Assembly: GCA_031082425.1 (NCBI GenBank)
Contig: JAVHLB010000003.1
Coordinates: forward strand, 1-64,000
Direction of reading: 5' to 3'
DNA length: 64,000 nt
Source: Candidatus Edwardsbacteria bacterium
GTDB taxonomy: Bacteria; Edwardsbacteria; AC1; EtOH8
Both the position numbers and the translations under genes were made by a program. The notes beneath the pieces are model-generated. The model had not been told where the DNA came from and made no database searches. It was given only the letters and a program-made list of their open reading frames with translations. Positions 46,226 to 54,503 of the stretch are shown in pieces (the stretch's first letter is position 1; each line of letters starts with the position of its first letter).

Positions 46226-47038
46226 ATGAATACCGATAAAGTAACCACCCGGACACTGCTTAAAATGAAGCAGAAGGGCGAGAAGATAGCCAGCCTGACG
46301 GCCTACGATTTTCTTACCGCCCGGCTGCTGGATGAGTGCGGGATAGACCTGATCCTGGTGGGCGACTCGGCGGCCATGGTCTTCGCCGGCTACGAGAACA
46401 CCCTGCCGATCACCATGGAGGCCATGCTGTACCATACCGCCGCGGTCAAGCGCGGGGTCAAGCGGGCCATGGTGGTGGCCGACATGCCGTTCCTTTCCTA
46501 CCAGACCTCCATCGCCGACGCGGCCTACAACGCCGGCCGGTTCCTCAAGGAATCGGGGGCCGAGGCGGTCAAGATCGAGGGCGGCCGGGTGGCGGCCCCC
46601 ATCGTCAAGAACCTGGTGGAGCGCGGCATCCCGGTGATGGGCCACCTGGGGCTGACCCCCCAGTCCATCCACAAGTTCGGGGGCTACCAGCTGCAGGCCA
46701 AGGACAAGGAGTCGGCCGAGCGCCTGCTGGCGGCGGCCAAGGCCCTGGAGAGCGCCGGCTGTTTCGCCATAGTGCTGGAGAAGATCCCCCACCAGGTGGC
46801 CCAGAAGGTCAGCCAGGAACTCAGCATCCCCACCATCGGCATAGGGGCCGGGCCGCACTGCGACGGGCAGATCCTGGTGGTGGACGACATGGACGGGCGG
46901 TTCGAGGACTTTGTCCCCAAGTTCGTGCGGCAGTATGCTCACATAGCCAAGGACATGAGGCAGGCGTTCAAGGGGTACATCGGGGATGTCAAGGGGAAGA
47001 GTTTTCCGAACATGGAGGAGAGTTTCTCGGAGGAATAG
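46226..47038 (+). CDS. panB: 3-methyl-2-oxobutanoate hydroxymethyltransferase PanB
   Basis: 270 residues from the ATG of MNTDKVTTR; the frame is open four codons upstream to a GTG. First committed step of pantothenate synthesis. Signatures: ASLTAYDFLTARLLDE, LVGDSAAMV, MPFLSYQ, KIEGG, GHLGLTPQ and GIGAGPHCDGQILV. TIM-barrel enzyme with the metal-binding Asp residues in GDS and VVADMPF. It opens a pantothenate gene set (panB, panC, panD) broken by two inserted genes. Confidence 0.96.
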   Translation: MNTDKVTTRTLLKMKQKGEKIASLTAYDFLTARLLDECGIDLILVGDSAAMVFAGYENTLPITMEAMLYHTAAVKRGVKRAMVVADMPFLSYQTSIADAAYNAGRFLKESGAEAVKIEGGRVAAPIVKNLVERGIPVMGHLGLTPQSIHKFGGYQLQAKDKESAERLLAAAKALESAGCFAIVLEKIPHQVAQKVSQELSIPTIGIGAGPHCDGQILVVDDMDGRFEDFVPKFVRQYAHIAKDMRQAFKGYIGDVKGKSFPNMEESFSEE

Positions 47039-47047
47039 GTCTAACTG

Positions 47048-47074
47048 AACCGCAAAGACGCAAAGGCCGCGAAG
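47048..47074 (+). repeat. Left inverted repeat of the GxxExxY cassette
   Basis: AACCGCAAAGACGCAAAGG and following bases. Its imperfect reverse complement lies at 47494-47523. Similar repeats are at 26685-26712 and, inverted, 26787-26808 and 59801-59820. Confidence 0.7.
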
Positions 47075-47105
47075 TATTTAATAATAATGGCACGGAAAAA
47101 TAGCT

Positions 47106-47483
47106 ATGGACATAGAATAAATTGCCAGTGAGATAGTTGATGCAGCCATCAAGGTGCACAAGGCGCTTGGGCCAGGTCTGTTGGAATCAGCCTACCAGCA
47201 ATGTTTGATATATGAGTTAAAGAAAAGAGGGCTGAAGGTGGATTCTGAGGTGGCAATGCCTGTAACGTATGATGGGATGAAGATCGATGCGGGTTATAGA
47301 ATGGATATTGTGGTAGATGGGTTAATAGTAATTGAAAATAAAACAGTTGAAAAAATAATGCCAATACACCAGGCCCAGTTGTTGACTTATCTGAAACTAA
47401 GCGGGATGAACTTAGGTTTTTTATTTAATTGGAACGTAACGATCATGAAAGATGGCATCAAACGTATTGTCAATAACCTATAA
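47106..47483 (+). pseudogene. GxxExxY family protein gene broken by an early stop codon
   Basis: The natural start appears to be ATG 47106 (M-D-I-E), but codon 5 is TAA (47118-47120); the frame then continues in perfect family style (IASEIVDAAIKVHKALGPG, then GLLESAY, the name-giving GxxExxY). After the stop the first initiator is GTG 47154, giving 109 residues without the first helix. The family is thought to have a PD-(D/E)XK nuclease-like fold: D at DIVVDG, E-x-K in VIENKTV. It sits between panB and panC, flanked by inverted repeats at 47048-47074 and 47494-47523. Either an inactive relic or a gene re-initiating at GTG. Confidence 0.75.
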
Positions 47484-47493
47484 GTATAAGAAA

Positions 47494-47523
47494 CCTTAGC
47501 GAACTTAGCGTCTTCGCGGTTAA
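47494..47523 (-). repeat. Right inverted repeat of the GxxExxY cassette
   Basis: Reverse complement reads AACCGCGAAGACGCTAAG, an imperfect match to the left copy. It ends six bases before the panC start, so panC's ribosome binding site region is provided by the repeat. Confidence 0.7.
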
Positions 47524-47528
47524 ATTTT

Positions 47529-48374
47529 ATGAAGATAATTAAAACCATAAAACAAGTCAGACAGATCATTGCTCTGCAGAAGAAGCGGGGCAAGCGGATA
47601 GGCTTTGTGCCCACCATGGGGGCGTTGCACCACGGGCATCTGTCACTGATACGGCTGGCCAGGAAGAATTCGGACTTTGTGGTGGTTTCTATTTTTGTGA
47701 ATCCCACCCAGTTCGGCCCCAAGGAGGATTACAAGAAATATCCCCGGAACCTGAAGAAGGATGCCGCGCTCTGCCAGTCCGCCGGGGCCGATCTGATCTT
47801 TTCCCCAAATGTCAAAGAAGTCTATCCCGAAGGTTTTTCCACATTTATTAATGTCGAAGGGTTGACCCTAGGGTTATGCGGGGCCTCGCGACCCGGACAT
47901 TTCAGGGGCGTGGCCACGGTGGTAAGCAAACTGTTCAACATCGTCCAGCCGGACGCGGCGGTCTTCGGGCAGAAGGACGCCCAGCAGCTGGCGGTGATCA
48001 GGCAGATGACAAAGGACCTGGACCTGCCGGTGAAGATCCTCGGCGGGCCGATAGTCCGGGAAGCGGACGGCCTGGCCATGAGCTCGCGCAATGCGTATCT
48101 GACATTGGAGGAAAGGAAGCAGGCGGTGGCTCTGAGCAGGGCGCTATACTTGGCGCAACTAAAAGTAAGAAACGGGGTAAAGGTGGTAAAGGCAGTAAAG
48201 GCGGAGATGGTCAAGTTGTTGTATCGTGATGCGCCGCTGGGGGAGATAGATTATATCGAGATCGTCGATAACGTATCTTTAAAACCTGTAAAACTAATTC
48301 AGGGTAATACTCTGATCGCAATTGCTATCAAATTTCCCAATGCTCGCCTAATTGATAATACGGTGATAAAATGA
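47529..48374 (+). CDS. panC: Pantothenate synthetase PanC
   Basis: 281 residues. ATP-dependent condensation of pantoate with beta-alanine. Class I tRNA-synthetase-like nucleotide motif VPTMGALHHGHLSLI (HxGH), QFGPKEDYKKYPR, FGQKDAQQLAVIRQM and the KMSKS-like MSSRNAYL. Its ribosome binding site is poor, perhaps because the upstream repeat displaced it. Ends in an ATGA overlap with a membrane-protein gene of very different base composition. Confidence 0.95.
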   Translation: MKIIKTIKQVRQIIALQKKRGKRIGFVPTMGALHHGHLSLIRLARKNSDFVVVSIFVNPTQFGPKEDYKKYPRNLKKDAALCQSAGADLIFSPNVKEVYPEGFSTFINVEGLTLGLCGASRPGHFRGVATVVSKLFNIVQPDAAVFGQKDAQQLAVIRQMTKDLDLPVKILGGPIVREADGLAMSSRNAYLTLEERKQAVALSRALYLAQLKVRNGVKVVKAVKAEMVKLLYRDAPLGEIDYIEIVDNVSLKPVKLIQGNTLIAIAIKFPNARLIDNTVIK

Positions 48375-48895
48375 TTTGGCTTTTTAATAACGGTTCTGAT
48401 AGCACTGGTTTTTATTTCTACAGTTCTTTAATTCAAGTAAAAGCTGCGATATTTTCAATATATGGTCTGTTTATTGTTTTCAAAATACAAATGAGCAGCC
48501 AAATAATTGAAACATGCAAAAACTTCATTGCTTCTTCGCAAGGTAATATTATTGCAGTTACTAAATTTGATGAAAGTAATATTGAAGATAAGCAAAAATT
48601 TATTGATATTAAAAAAGAAATGAAAACTAATACTAGTGGTTTTACTGAAATTCATCATTACCAAAAATGGTTTGATAGCATAAAAGCAATCAACGAAATT
48701 AAAATTAACTATAAAATCCCCATGATATTACTTGTCATAGGCATGGTTATAGATTCATTGGCGTTATTATTTCAAAAAACCCTACAGCAAAAACCTTCTG
48801 TCGAAATGAACTTATACATTATTTCTATGATACTGTTTGTTAGCATATTGTGTTGGATTTATTACAGCATAACAAAAATATTGTCTACGAAGTAA
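48371..48895 (+). CDS. AT-rich predicted membrane protein of unknown function
   Basis: 174 residues with three predicted transmembrane helices (about 22-40, 116-134 and 146-166) and a hydrophilic central part of about 75 residues. I recognise no family. Base composition is strikingly AT-rich compared with every neighbour and codon use follows (AAA, ATT, TTT dominate). It starts at an ATGA overlap with panC and splits panC from panD. This is most simply a recent acquisition that landed at a stop codon; the gene could be expressed through coupling. Confidence 0.65.
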   Translation: MIWLFNNGSDSTGFYFYSSLIQVKAAIFSIYGLFIVFKIQMSSQIIETCKNFIASSQGNIIAVTKFDESNIEDKQKFIDIKKEMKTNTSGFTEIHHYQKWFDSIKAINEIKINYKIPMILLVIGMVIDSLALLFQKTLQQKPSVEMNLYIISMILFVSILCWIYYSITKILSTK

Positions 48896-48940
48896 TATTT
48901 CAAGTCATAATATAATTGCTTATAACATAGAAAGGCACCC

Positions 48941-49303
48941 ATGTTCCGCATTCTCTGCAAATCCAAGATCCACCGCGCCACCCTAAGCGGGGCCAACCTG
49001 CACTACTCCGGCTCCATCGCCGTCGACGAACTGCTGATGGAAGCGGCCGACATCCTGCCCAACGAGATCGTGCAGGTGGTGAATATCAACAACGGGAACC
49101 GCTTCGAGACCTATGTCATCAAGGCCCCCAAGAGGTCCGGCACCATCACCCTCAACGGGGCGGCGGCGCGGCTGGGCTTGGCCGGCGACAAGATCATCAT
49201 CATCTCCTCCTGCTACAAGGAGGACGCCGAGGCCAGGAAGCACAAACCGAAGATCGTTTGCGTGGACGACAGGAACCGCATCGCCAAAAAGACCAAGCTA
49301 TGA
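48941..49303 (+). CDS. panD: Aspartate 1-decarboxylase PanD
   Basis: 120 residues. Makes beta-alanine for pantothenate. It self-cleaves at G24-S25 in YSGSI to give the pyruvoyl cofactor; K9 and H11 (CKSKIHRAT) and Y58 region (ETYVIKA) are as expected. GAAAGG precedes ATG 48941. The last four bases are the ATGA start of the next gene. Confidence 0.96.
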   Translation: MFRILCKSKIHRATLSGANLHYSGSIAVDELLMEAADILPNEIVQVVNINNGNRFETYVIKAPKRSGTITLNGAAARLGLAGDKIIIISSCYKEDAEARKHKPKIVCVDDRNRIAKKTKL

Positions 49304-50046
49304 GAGACTGCATCTGCCTGATACTGGCGGCGGGCCAGGGAACCAGGATGAAGTCCGGCCTGGCCAAGGTGCTGCATCCCCTGTGCGGAAAGCCGCTGGT
49401 GGAGCACGTGGTGCGCTCGGCCCAGAAGGCCGGGGTGGCCCGGACCGTGGTCATCGTCGGCCACCAGGCCGATAAGGTCAGAGAAGCGCTGAATGATCTC
49501 AAAGTCGAGTTCGTGCTTCAGCCCGAACAGAAGGGCACCGGCCACGCGGTGATGCAGGCCCTGCCCATCATCGAAAAATTCGCCGGCGAACTGCTGGTGC
49601 TCTACGGCGACGTGCCGCTGATCAAGCCGGCCACCATCATCTCATTGCTCAAAAAACACCGGGAAGAGCGCAACGCCTGCACCATGCTAAGCACGATCAT
49701 CGACCAGCCGGGTGGTTACGGCCGGGTGATCCGGGATGCCGGCGGCTCCGTAACCAAGATCGTGGAGGCCAGGGACGCATCGCCGGAAGAGCTGGCGGTC
49801 AGGGAGATCAACCCCGCCATCTATTCCTTTGAAAATCAGAAGTTGGTAGAGGCCCTCTCACAGTTAAAGCCCAATAACAAGCAGGGCGAATATTATCTGA
49901 CCGACGTGATCGGGATATTCAGAGCAAAAGGGATGAAGATCGCGGCCCAGATCGTCGAGGACAGCCGGGAGGTGCTGGGCATCAACACCCCGGAGGAGTT
50001 GGTGGAGTGCGAAAAATATCTTAAGACAAATGTTCAAAATGCTTGA
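49300..50046 (+). CDS. Stand-alone GlmU-type nucleotidyltransferase
   Basis: 248 residues from ATG 49300 (ATGA overlap with panD); the open frame starts earlier inside panD. Nucleotide motif LAAGQGTRMKSGLAKVLHPLCGKPL, then QPEQKGTGHAV, YGDVPLI, and GYGRVIRD are those of the uridyltransferase half of GlmU. The left-handed beta-helix acetyltransferase half (another 200 or more residues) is missing, and the gene ends cleanly with LGINTPEEL. It may supply UDP-GlcNAc with acetylation done elsewhere, or act on another sugar phosphate. Confidence 0.85.
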   Translation: MRDCICLILAAGQGTRMKSGLAKVLHPLCGKPLVEHVVRSAQKAGVARTVVIVGHQADKVREALNDLKVEFVLQPEQKGTGHAVMQALPIIEKFAGELLVLYGDVPLIKPATIISLLKKHREERNACTMLSTIIDQPGGYGRVIRDAGGSVTKIVEARDASPEELAVREINPAIYSFENQKLVEALSQLKPNNKQGEYYLTDVIGIFRAKGMKIAAQIVEDSREVLGINTPEELVECEKYLKTNVQNA

Positions 50047-50065
50047 AAGGAAATAAAGGTTATAA

Positions 50066-50536
50066 ATGTCTCCGGTTGATTTTAAAAATCGCCCGGCCAA
50101 GACCGGCCGCAACAAATACCTGCCACTGGCGGTGATATTCCTGATCATCGTACTGGCGGTCATCGGCGGTTCGGTCTATCTGCGATGGCGGCAGAACCGG
50201 CAGGCCGATCTCAAGCAGAGAAAGGCCCAGATCCGGGTTGAGGTGCTCAACGGGACCAAGAAAAGCGGCCTGGGACAGGAAGTGGCCCAGCAGCTGCGCA
50301 AAAGCGGCTTCGACGTGGTGGACATCGCCAACGCCGAGAACGACAGCTTCCCGGAGACGGTGGTGGTGGACCGGGCCGACGACGGACAGAGCAACGCCAT
50401 TCTGGTGGCCAAGGAGCTCAGATGCAAAAACATAATACCCCAAATAGAACCAACATCATTATTGGAGGTCACAGTAATAATTGGCCAAGATCATCTTAAA
50501 GAAAAGAAAAAAGGCTTCCTCGGCATCAGCTTCTGA
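50066..50536 (+). CDS. Membrane-anchored LytR_C domain protein
   Basis: 156 residues. A basic N-terminus, one transmembrane helix (about 20-43), and a LytR C-terminal domain (IRVEVLNGTKKSGLGQEVAQQLRKSGFDVVDIANA). The catalytic LytR-CpsA-Psr domain is absent, so this is a cell-envelope accessory protein of unknown role. It overlaps rsfS by 56 bases; the same pairing with rsfS is known in other phyla. Confidence 0.82.
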   Translation: MSPVDFKNRPAKTGRNKYLPLAVIFLIIVLAVIGGSVYLRWRQNRQADLKQRKAQIRVEVLNGTKKSGLGQEVAQQLRKSGFDVVDIANAENDSFPETVVVDRADDGQSNAILVAKELRCKNIIPQIEPTSLLEVTVIIGQDHLKEKKKGFLGISF

Positions 50537-51005
50537 TGTCTTGAAGAAGAGGCCTGCAGCAAGGTCCAGGATCAAACCCGGCACCGCCAAGGCCAAGAGC
50601 CTGGCCCGGAAGAAACCGGCGGCGCCCAAAATCAAAACCCCGGCCAAGGTTCTGGTCGCCGGCCCCGGCCAGCTGCTGGCCAGGGAGATCGCCCAGCTGA
50701 CCCTCAACAAGAAGGCCTTCGATGTGACGGTGCTGGACGTCAGGGGGCTTTCCACCGCCGCGGACTTTTTCGTGATCGCCTCCGGCGCCACCGACATCCA
50801 GATCCGGGCCATCCGCCGGGCCATCGAGGAGGGCCTGCAGCCCAAGGGCATTAAGGCCCTGCACATCGAGGGCGAAAAGACCGCCTCCTGGCTGCTGATG
50901 GATTACGTGGACGTGGTGGTGCATATCATGCAGCCCCGGGTGCGCGATTATTACAACCTGGAAGCCCTGTGGGGCGACGCCCCCAGGGAAGAAATAAAGG
51001 AGTGA
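50481..51005 (+). CDS. rsfS: Ribosomal silencing factor RsfS, with long basic N-terminus
   Basis: 174 residues from TTG 50481, bounded by an upstream stop at 50478-50480. The RsfS/Iojap core runs from about 65 to 170 (FDVTVLDVRGLSTAADFFVIASG, HIEGEK, WLLMDYVDVVVHIM, YYNLEALWGDA). It binds L14 and blocks subunit joining. The first 60 residues are Lys/Arg/Ala/Pro-rich, a feature absent from ordinary RsfS. A start at TTG 50541 would shorten this. GGAGG at 50464-50468 is rather far from TTG 50481. Confidence 0.88.
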   Translation: MAKIILKKRKKASSASASDVLKKRPAARSRIKPGTAKAKSLARKKPAAPKIKTPAKVLVAGPGQLLAREIAQLTLNKKAFDVTVLDVRGLSTAADFFVIASGATDIQIRAIRRAIEEGLQPKGIKALHIEGEKTASWLLMDYVDVVVHIMQPRVRDYYNLEALWGDAPREEIKE

Positions 51006-51016
51006 CCTAACCCCGA

Positions 51017-51037
51017 CCCTTCCCCGCCAGGGAAGGG
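51017..51037 (+). repeat. CCCTTCCC-type palindrome before argS
   Basis: CCCTTCCC (51017-51024) and GGGAAGGG (51030-51037) form a perfect 8-bp hairpin with a 5-base loop. Related C-rich/G-rich hairpins are at 54460-54481 and around the DUF559 gene. Confidence 0.65.
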
Positions 51038-51054
51038 AGAGGTTGCTATATTTT

Positions 51055-52701
51055 ATGATAAAAGACTACCTGCGCAAGAACATATCCCAAACCATCGAAC
51101 AGATTCTGGGGGTTAATATCCCGCTGGCTGAGATCGGGCTGGAGAAGCCCAAGCAGGATGGACATGGCGATTGGTCCACCAATATCGCCCTGAACCTGTC
51201 CAAGAGCCTGAAGGAGAATCCCCGGAAGCTGGCCGACAGGATCACGGCCTCGCTGAAGCTTGATCCCGAGCTGGTGTCCCAGACCGAGGTGGCCGGGCCG
51301 GGCTTCATAAATTTCAAGCTGGCCTCCGGCTGGCTGTACAGCGAGCTGGTGACCCTGCTGGACAGGAAGAATTCCTTCGGCTGCTGCGACCACGGGAAAG
51401 GGGAAAAGGTACAGGTGGAGTTCGTCTCGGTCAATCCCACCGGGCCCCTGCACGTGGGCCACGGAAGGGGAGCCTTCGTGGGCGATGCCATCACCCGGCT
51501 GTTGCAGTGCGTGGGCTACCAGGTCCATAGGGAGTATTACATAAACGACGCCGGCAACCAGATCGACAAGCTGGGCCGCTCGGTGCTGGCCCGCTTGAAT
51601 CAGATCTGGGGCCGGTCCTTTGAGTTTCCCGAGGGGGGATATCAGGGCGAGTACCTCAAGGATTTCGCCGCCCGGCTGGATTCCGAGCAGGGTGACCGGC
51701 TAAAGGCCCTTCCGCCCGACCAACTGCTGTCCGAGGCCACCAGGATCTCGCGGGACGGCATGCTGGAGAACCTGAAGCTGTCGTTAAAAGACCTGAAGGT
51801 GGAGTTCGATGAATGGTTCTCCGAGGTCGGCCTGGTGGGATCCGGGGCCATCAGCAGATCATTGGAAGAACTGAAGAAGAAGGGCTATCTCTACGATCAG
51901 GACGGGGCGCAGTTCTTCAAGGCCAGCGAGTTTGGCGACGAGAAGGACCGGGTGGTGATAAAATCCACCGGCGAGCACACCTACTTTGCGGCCGACATCG
52001 CCTACATGCTGAACAAGTTCGGCCGGGGGTTCAAAAGGCTGATCTACGTCTGGGGGGCCGACCACCACGGGGACGTTCCCCGCATGAAGGGCGCCGCTAA
52101 GGCCCTGGGGCACGATCCGGATTCGCTGGAGTTCATCCTGATGCAGATGGTCCGCCTGATCGAGGAGGGCCGGGAGGTCAAGTTCTCCAAGCGCAGCGGG
52201 GTGATCGTCACCCTGGACGAACTGCGGGACGAGGTGGGGCCGGACGTGATGCGGTATTTCTTTCTGATGCGGCGCAGCGAGAGCCAGTTCGATTTCGACC
52301 TGGACCTGGCCCGCAAGCACTCGGACGAGAATCCGGTGTTCTACGTTCAGTACGCCCATGCCCGGATCTGCAGCATCATCGACCATGCCCGGGAGAAGGG
52401 CATCGCCCGGGCCAAGAGCGATCTGAGTCTGCTCAAGGAGAAGGAGGAGATAAACCTTATCAAAACCCTGCTGGAGTTTCCCGAGGTGGTGCTGGGGGCG
52501 GCCCTGGCCCGGGAGCCGCACCGCCTGCCGACCTACCTTCAGGATCTGGCCGGGGTGTTCCATGCTTTTTATCATCAGCACCGGGTGGTCACCGACGACG
52601 CCGGCCTGACCCAGGCCCGGCTGGACCTGTGCGACGCCGCCCGGATAGTGTTCGCCAACGGGCTGGGGCTTTTGGGGGTCAGCGCCCCGGAGAAGATGTG
52701 A
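51055..52701 (+). CDS. argS: Arginyl-tRNA synthetase
   Basis: 548 residues from ATG 51055 (MIKDYLRKN); the frame is open four codons upstream to a TTG. Class I synthetase with HVGHGRG (the HIGH motif) near residue 130, the N-terminal additional domain, and the arginine-specific DALRBDP-type C-terminal anticodon domain. KFSKRSG replaces KMSKS, as in many ArgRS. Confidence 0.94.
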   Translation: MIKDYLRKNISQTIEQILGVNIPLAEIGLEKPKQDGHGDWSTNIALNLSKSLKENPRKLADRITASLKLDPELVSQTEVAGPGFINFKLASGWLYSELVTLLDRKNSFGCCDHGKGEKVQVEFVSVNPTGPLHVGHGRGAFVGDAITRLLQCVGYQVHREYYINDAGNQIDKLGRSVLARLNQIWGRSFEFPEGGYQGEYLKDFAARLDSEQGDRLKALPPDQLLSEATRISRDGMLENLKLSLKDLKVEFDEWFSEVGLVGSGAISRSLEELKKKGYLYDQDGAQFFKASEFGDEKDRVVIKSTGEHTYFAADIAYMLNKFGRGFKRLIYVWGADHHGDVPRMKGAAKALGHDPDSLEFILMQMVRLIEEGREVKFSKRSGVIVTLDELRDEVGPDVMRYFFLMRRSESQFDFDLDLARKHSDENPVFYVQYAHARICSIIDHAREKGIARAKSDLSLLKEKEEINLIKTLLEFPEVVLGAALAREPHRLPTYLQDLAGVFHAFYHQHRVVTDDAGLTQARLDLCDAARIVFANGLGLLGVSAPEKM

Positions 52702-52710
52702 GGTCGATAT

Positions 52711-53391
52711 ATGAATCATAACCCAGATTACTTTCAACACGAAGCCCAGTACCAACGGAAGAAGGCTAAGGGTTTGAATGGTTGGAATGATGACAAGGAC
52801 TGGAGCGAATGGCGGGCGGAAATACTCGGCTTGATCACTTCAGCCGATTTTCCCAAGGCGGGAAAAGTTCTGGAGCTGGGCTGCGGGGCCGGGGATGTGG
52901 CCCTGTTATTTGCGGAAAAAGGATATCAAGTATCGGGTATTGACATTGCTCCAACAGCCGTCGAGTGGGCCAGAGAGAAGGCTCTCAAGGCAGGCATTAA
53001 AGCGGATTTTGAAGTCGGTGATGTTACGAACCTGGGAAGATGGAAAGACGAGGAGTTTGACATCGTGATCGACGGACACTGCCTTCACTGCATCATCGGC
53101 GGGGACAGGGCTAAGGTTCTCAAGGAAACTTACCGGGTGCTGAAGCCAAAGGGTGTCTTTTACGTATGCACCATGTGCGGTGAACCGAGAATCTCGGAGA
53201 TAAGGGAAGCTTTTGATCCGGAAACGCGGCTCCTGATGTTCAACGGGATAGTAAACAGGTATTTAGGGAAGCCCGGGGATATTATAAAGGAATTGGAAAA
53301 AGAAGGTTTTAATATCTTGAAGCAAGAGGTTCGGGAGGTAAAGGACAACCAGGATGACCAGGACAATTTGCTGGTGCTGGCGGGCAAATAA
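52711..53391 (+). CDS. Class I SAM-dependent methyltransferase
   Basis: 226 residues. SAM motif I VLELGCGAGDVALLFA, followed by GYQVSGIDIAPTAVEWAREKA and the DIVIDGHCLHCII motif IV. Methyltransf_11/25 type; the substrate cannot be inferred. It follows argS by nine bases, so it may be in the same operon. Lower GC than its neighbours in the N-terminal part. Confidence 0.8.
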   Translation: MNHNPDYFQHEAQYQRKKAKGLNGWNDDKDWSEWRAEILGLITSADFPKAGKVLELGCGAGDVALLFAEKGYQVSGIDIAPTAVEWAREKALKAGIKADFEVGDVTNLGRWKDEEFDIVIDGHCLHCIIGGDRAKVLKETYRVLKPKGVFYVCTMCGEPRISEIREAFDPETRLLMFNGIVNRYLGKPGDIIKELEKEGFNILKQEVREVKDNQDDQDNLLVLAGK

Positions 53392-53430
53392 CTGAATTTC
53401 ATTTTACTCGGAAAAGACAAGAAGGGAACC

Positions 53431-54447
53431 ATGCGCTACAAAGATGCGGGCGTCAACATCGACGCCGGGACCGAATCGGTCCAAAGGATAAAAAAACTGG
53501 TCCGCTCCACCTTCACCAGGAACGTGCTGACCGACATCGGCGGCTTCGGCGCCCTGTTCGACGGCTCGCTGAAGGGCTACCGGGAACCGGTGCTGGTCTC
53601 CTCCTGCGACGGGGTGGGCACCAAGCTCAAAGTGGCCCTGATGGCCAACAGGCACGACACGGTGGGCCAGGACCTGGTCAACCACTGCGTCAACGACATC
53701 CTGGTGCAGGGAGCACGGCCGCTGTTCTTCATGGATTACGCCGCCTTCGGGCGGCTGGATCCCAGGATCCTGGAGCAGGTGGTAAAGGGCTTTGCCAAGG
53801 CCTGCCAGGAGAACGGCTGTTCGCTGATCGGCGGGGAGACCGCCGAGATGCCCGGCATGTATGCCATCGGCGATTACGACCTGGCGGGGTTCATCGTGGG
53901 GGTGGTGGAGAAGAAGAAGCTGATCACCGGAAGGAGCATCAAGCCCGGAGACCTGGTGATAGGCCTGTCCACCAACGGACTGCAGACCAACGGCTATTCG
54001 CTGGCCCGCAAGATCCTCTTTGAAAAATGCCGATACCAGACCAATACCTATCTTCCGGAAATAAAGTCCACCGCGGGCGAGGCCATGCTCAAGGTCCATC
54101 CGTCCTTCCTGGGGGCGGTCTCTCCGCTGTTGGACAAGGGTCTGATCAAGGGTATGGCCCATATCACCGGCGGCGGGTTTTTGGACAACATCCCCCGGGT
54201 CCTGCCGGAGAAATGCGGGGTGGAGATCTCTCTCGGCTCCTGGCCGGTCCTGCCGATATTCGACCTTCTGCAAAAGAAGGGCAAGGTTCCGCAGGACGAC
54301 ATGTACCGGACGTTCAACATGGGGATAGGATTTGTTTTGATAGTGGCCGAGAGGGATGCGAACGAAACGTTGAAACCGTTTAAAACGACCAAACCGTATG
54401 TGATCGGCCGGGTGGTAAAGGGAAATAAGAAAGTGAAATTGTTTTGA
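53431..54447 (+). CDS. purM: Phosphoribosylformylglycinamidine cyclo-ligase PurM
   Basis: 338 residues. AIR synthetase, purine step 5. YKDAGVNIDAGTE start, GVGTKLKVA (ATP-binding loop), HCVNDILVQGARPLFFMDYAA, IGGETAEMPGMY and the C-terminal GGGFLDNIPRVLP are typical of PurM. The nearest other purine gene is purA at 61.3 kb. Confidence 0.95.
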   Translation: MRYKDAGVNIDAGTESVQRIKKLVRSTFTRNVLTDIGGFGALFDGSLKGYREPVLVSSCDGVGTKLKVALMANRHDTVGQDLVNHCVNDILVQGARPLFFMDYAAFGRLDPRILEQVVKGFAKACQENGCSLIGGETAEMPGMYAIGDYDLAGFIVGVVEKKKLITGRSIKPGDLVIGLSTNGLQTNGYSLARKILFEKCRYQTNTYLPEIKSTAGEAMLKVHPSFLGAVSPLLDKGLIKGMAHITGGGFLDNIPRVLPEKCGVEISLGSWPVLPIFDLLQKKGKVPQDDMYRTFNMGIGFVLIVAERDANETLKPFKTTKPYVIGRVVKGNKKVKLF

Positions 54448-54459
54448 CCCCTCTCCAGC

Positions 54460-54481
54460 CTCTCCCCCGAAAGGAGAGAGG
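54460..54481 (+). repeat. CCTCTCC-type palindrome after purM
   Basis: CCTCTCC (54460-54466) pairs with GGAGAGAGG (54473-54481) through CTCTCC/GGAGAG. Same class of C-rich intergenic hairpin as at 51017-51037. It supplies no T tract, so it is not a good intrinsic terminator. Confidence 0.55.
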
Positions 54482-54503
54482 ATAATTATTGGGAAGTGAT
54501 AGT

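Noticed and set aside
51017..51037. Intrinsic terminator before argS
   Set aside because: There is a good hairpin but no T tract, and related hairpins occur elsewhere as repeats.
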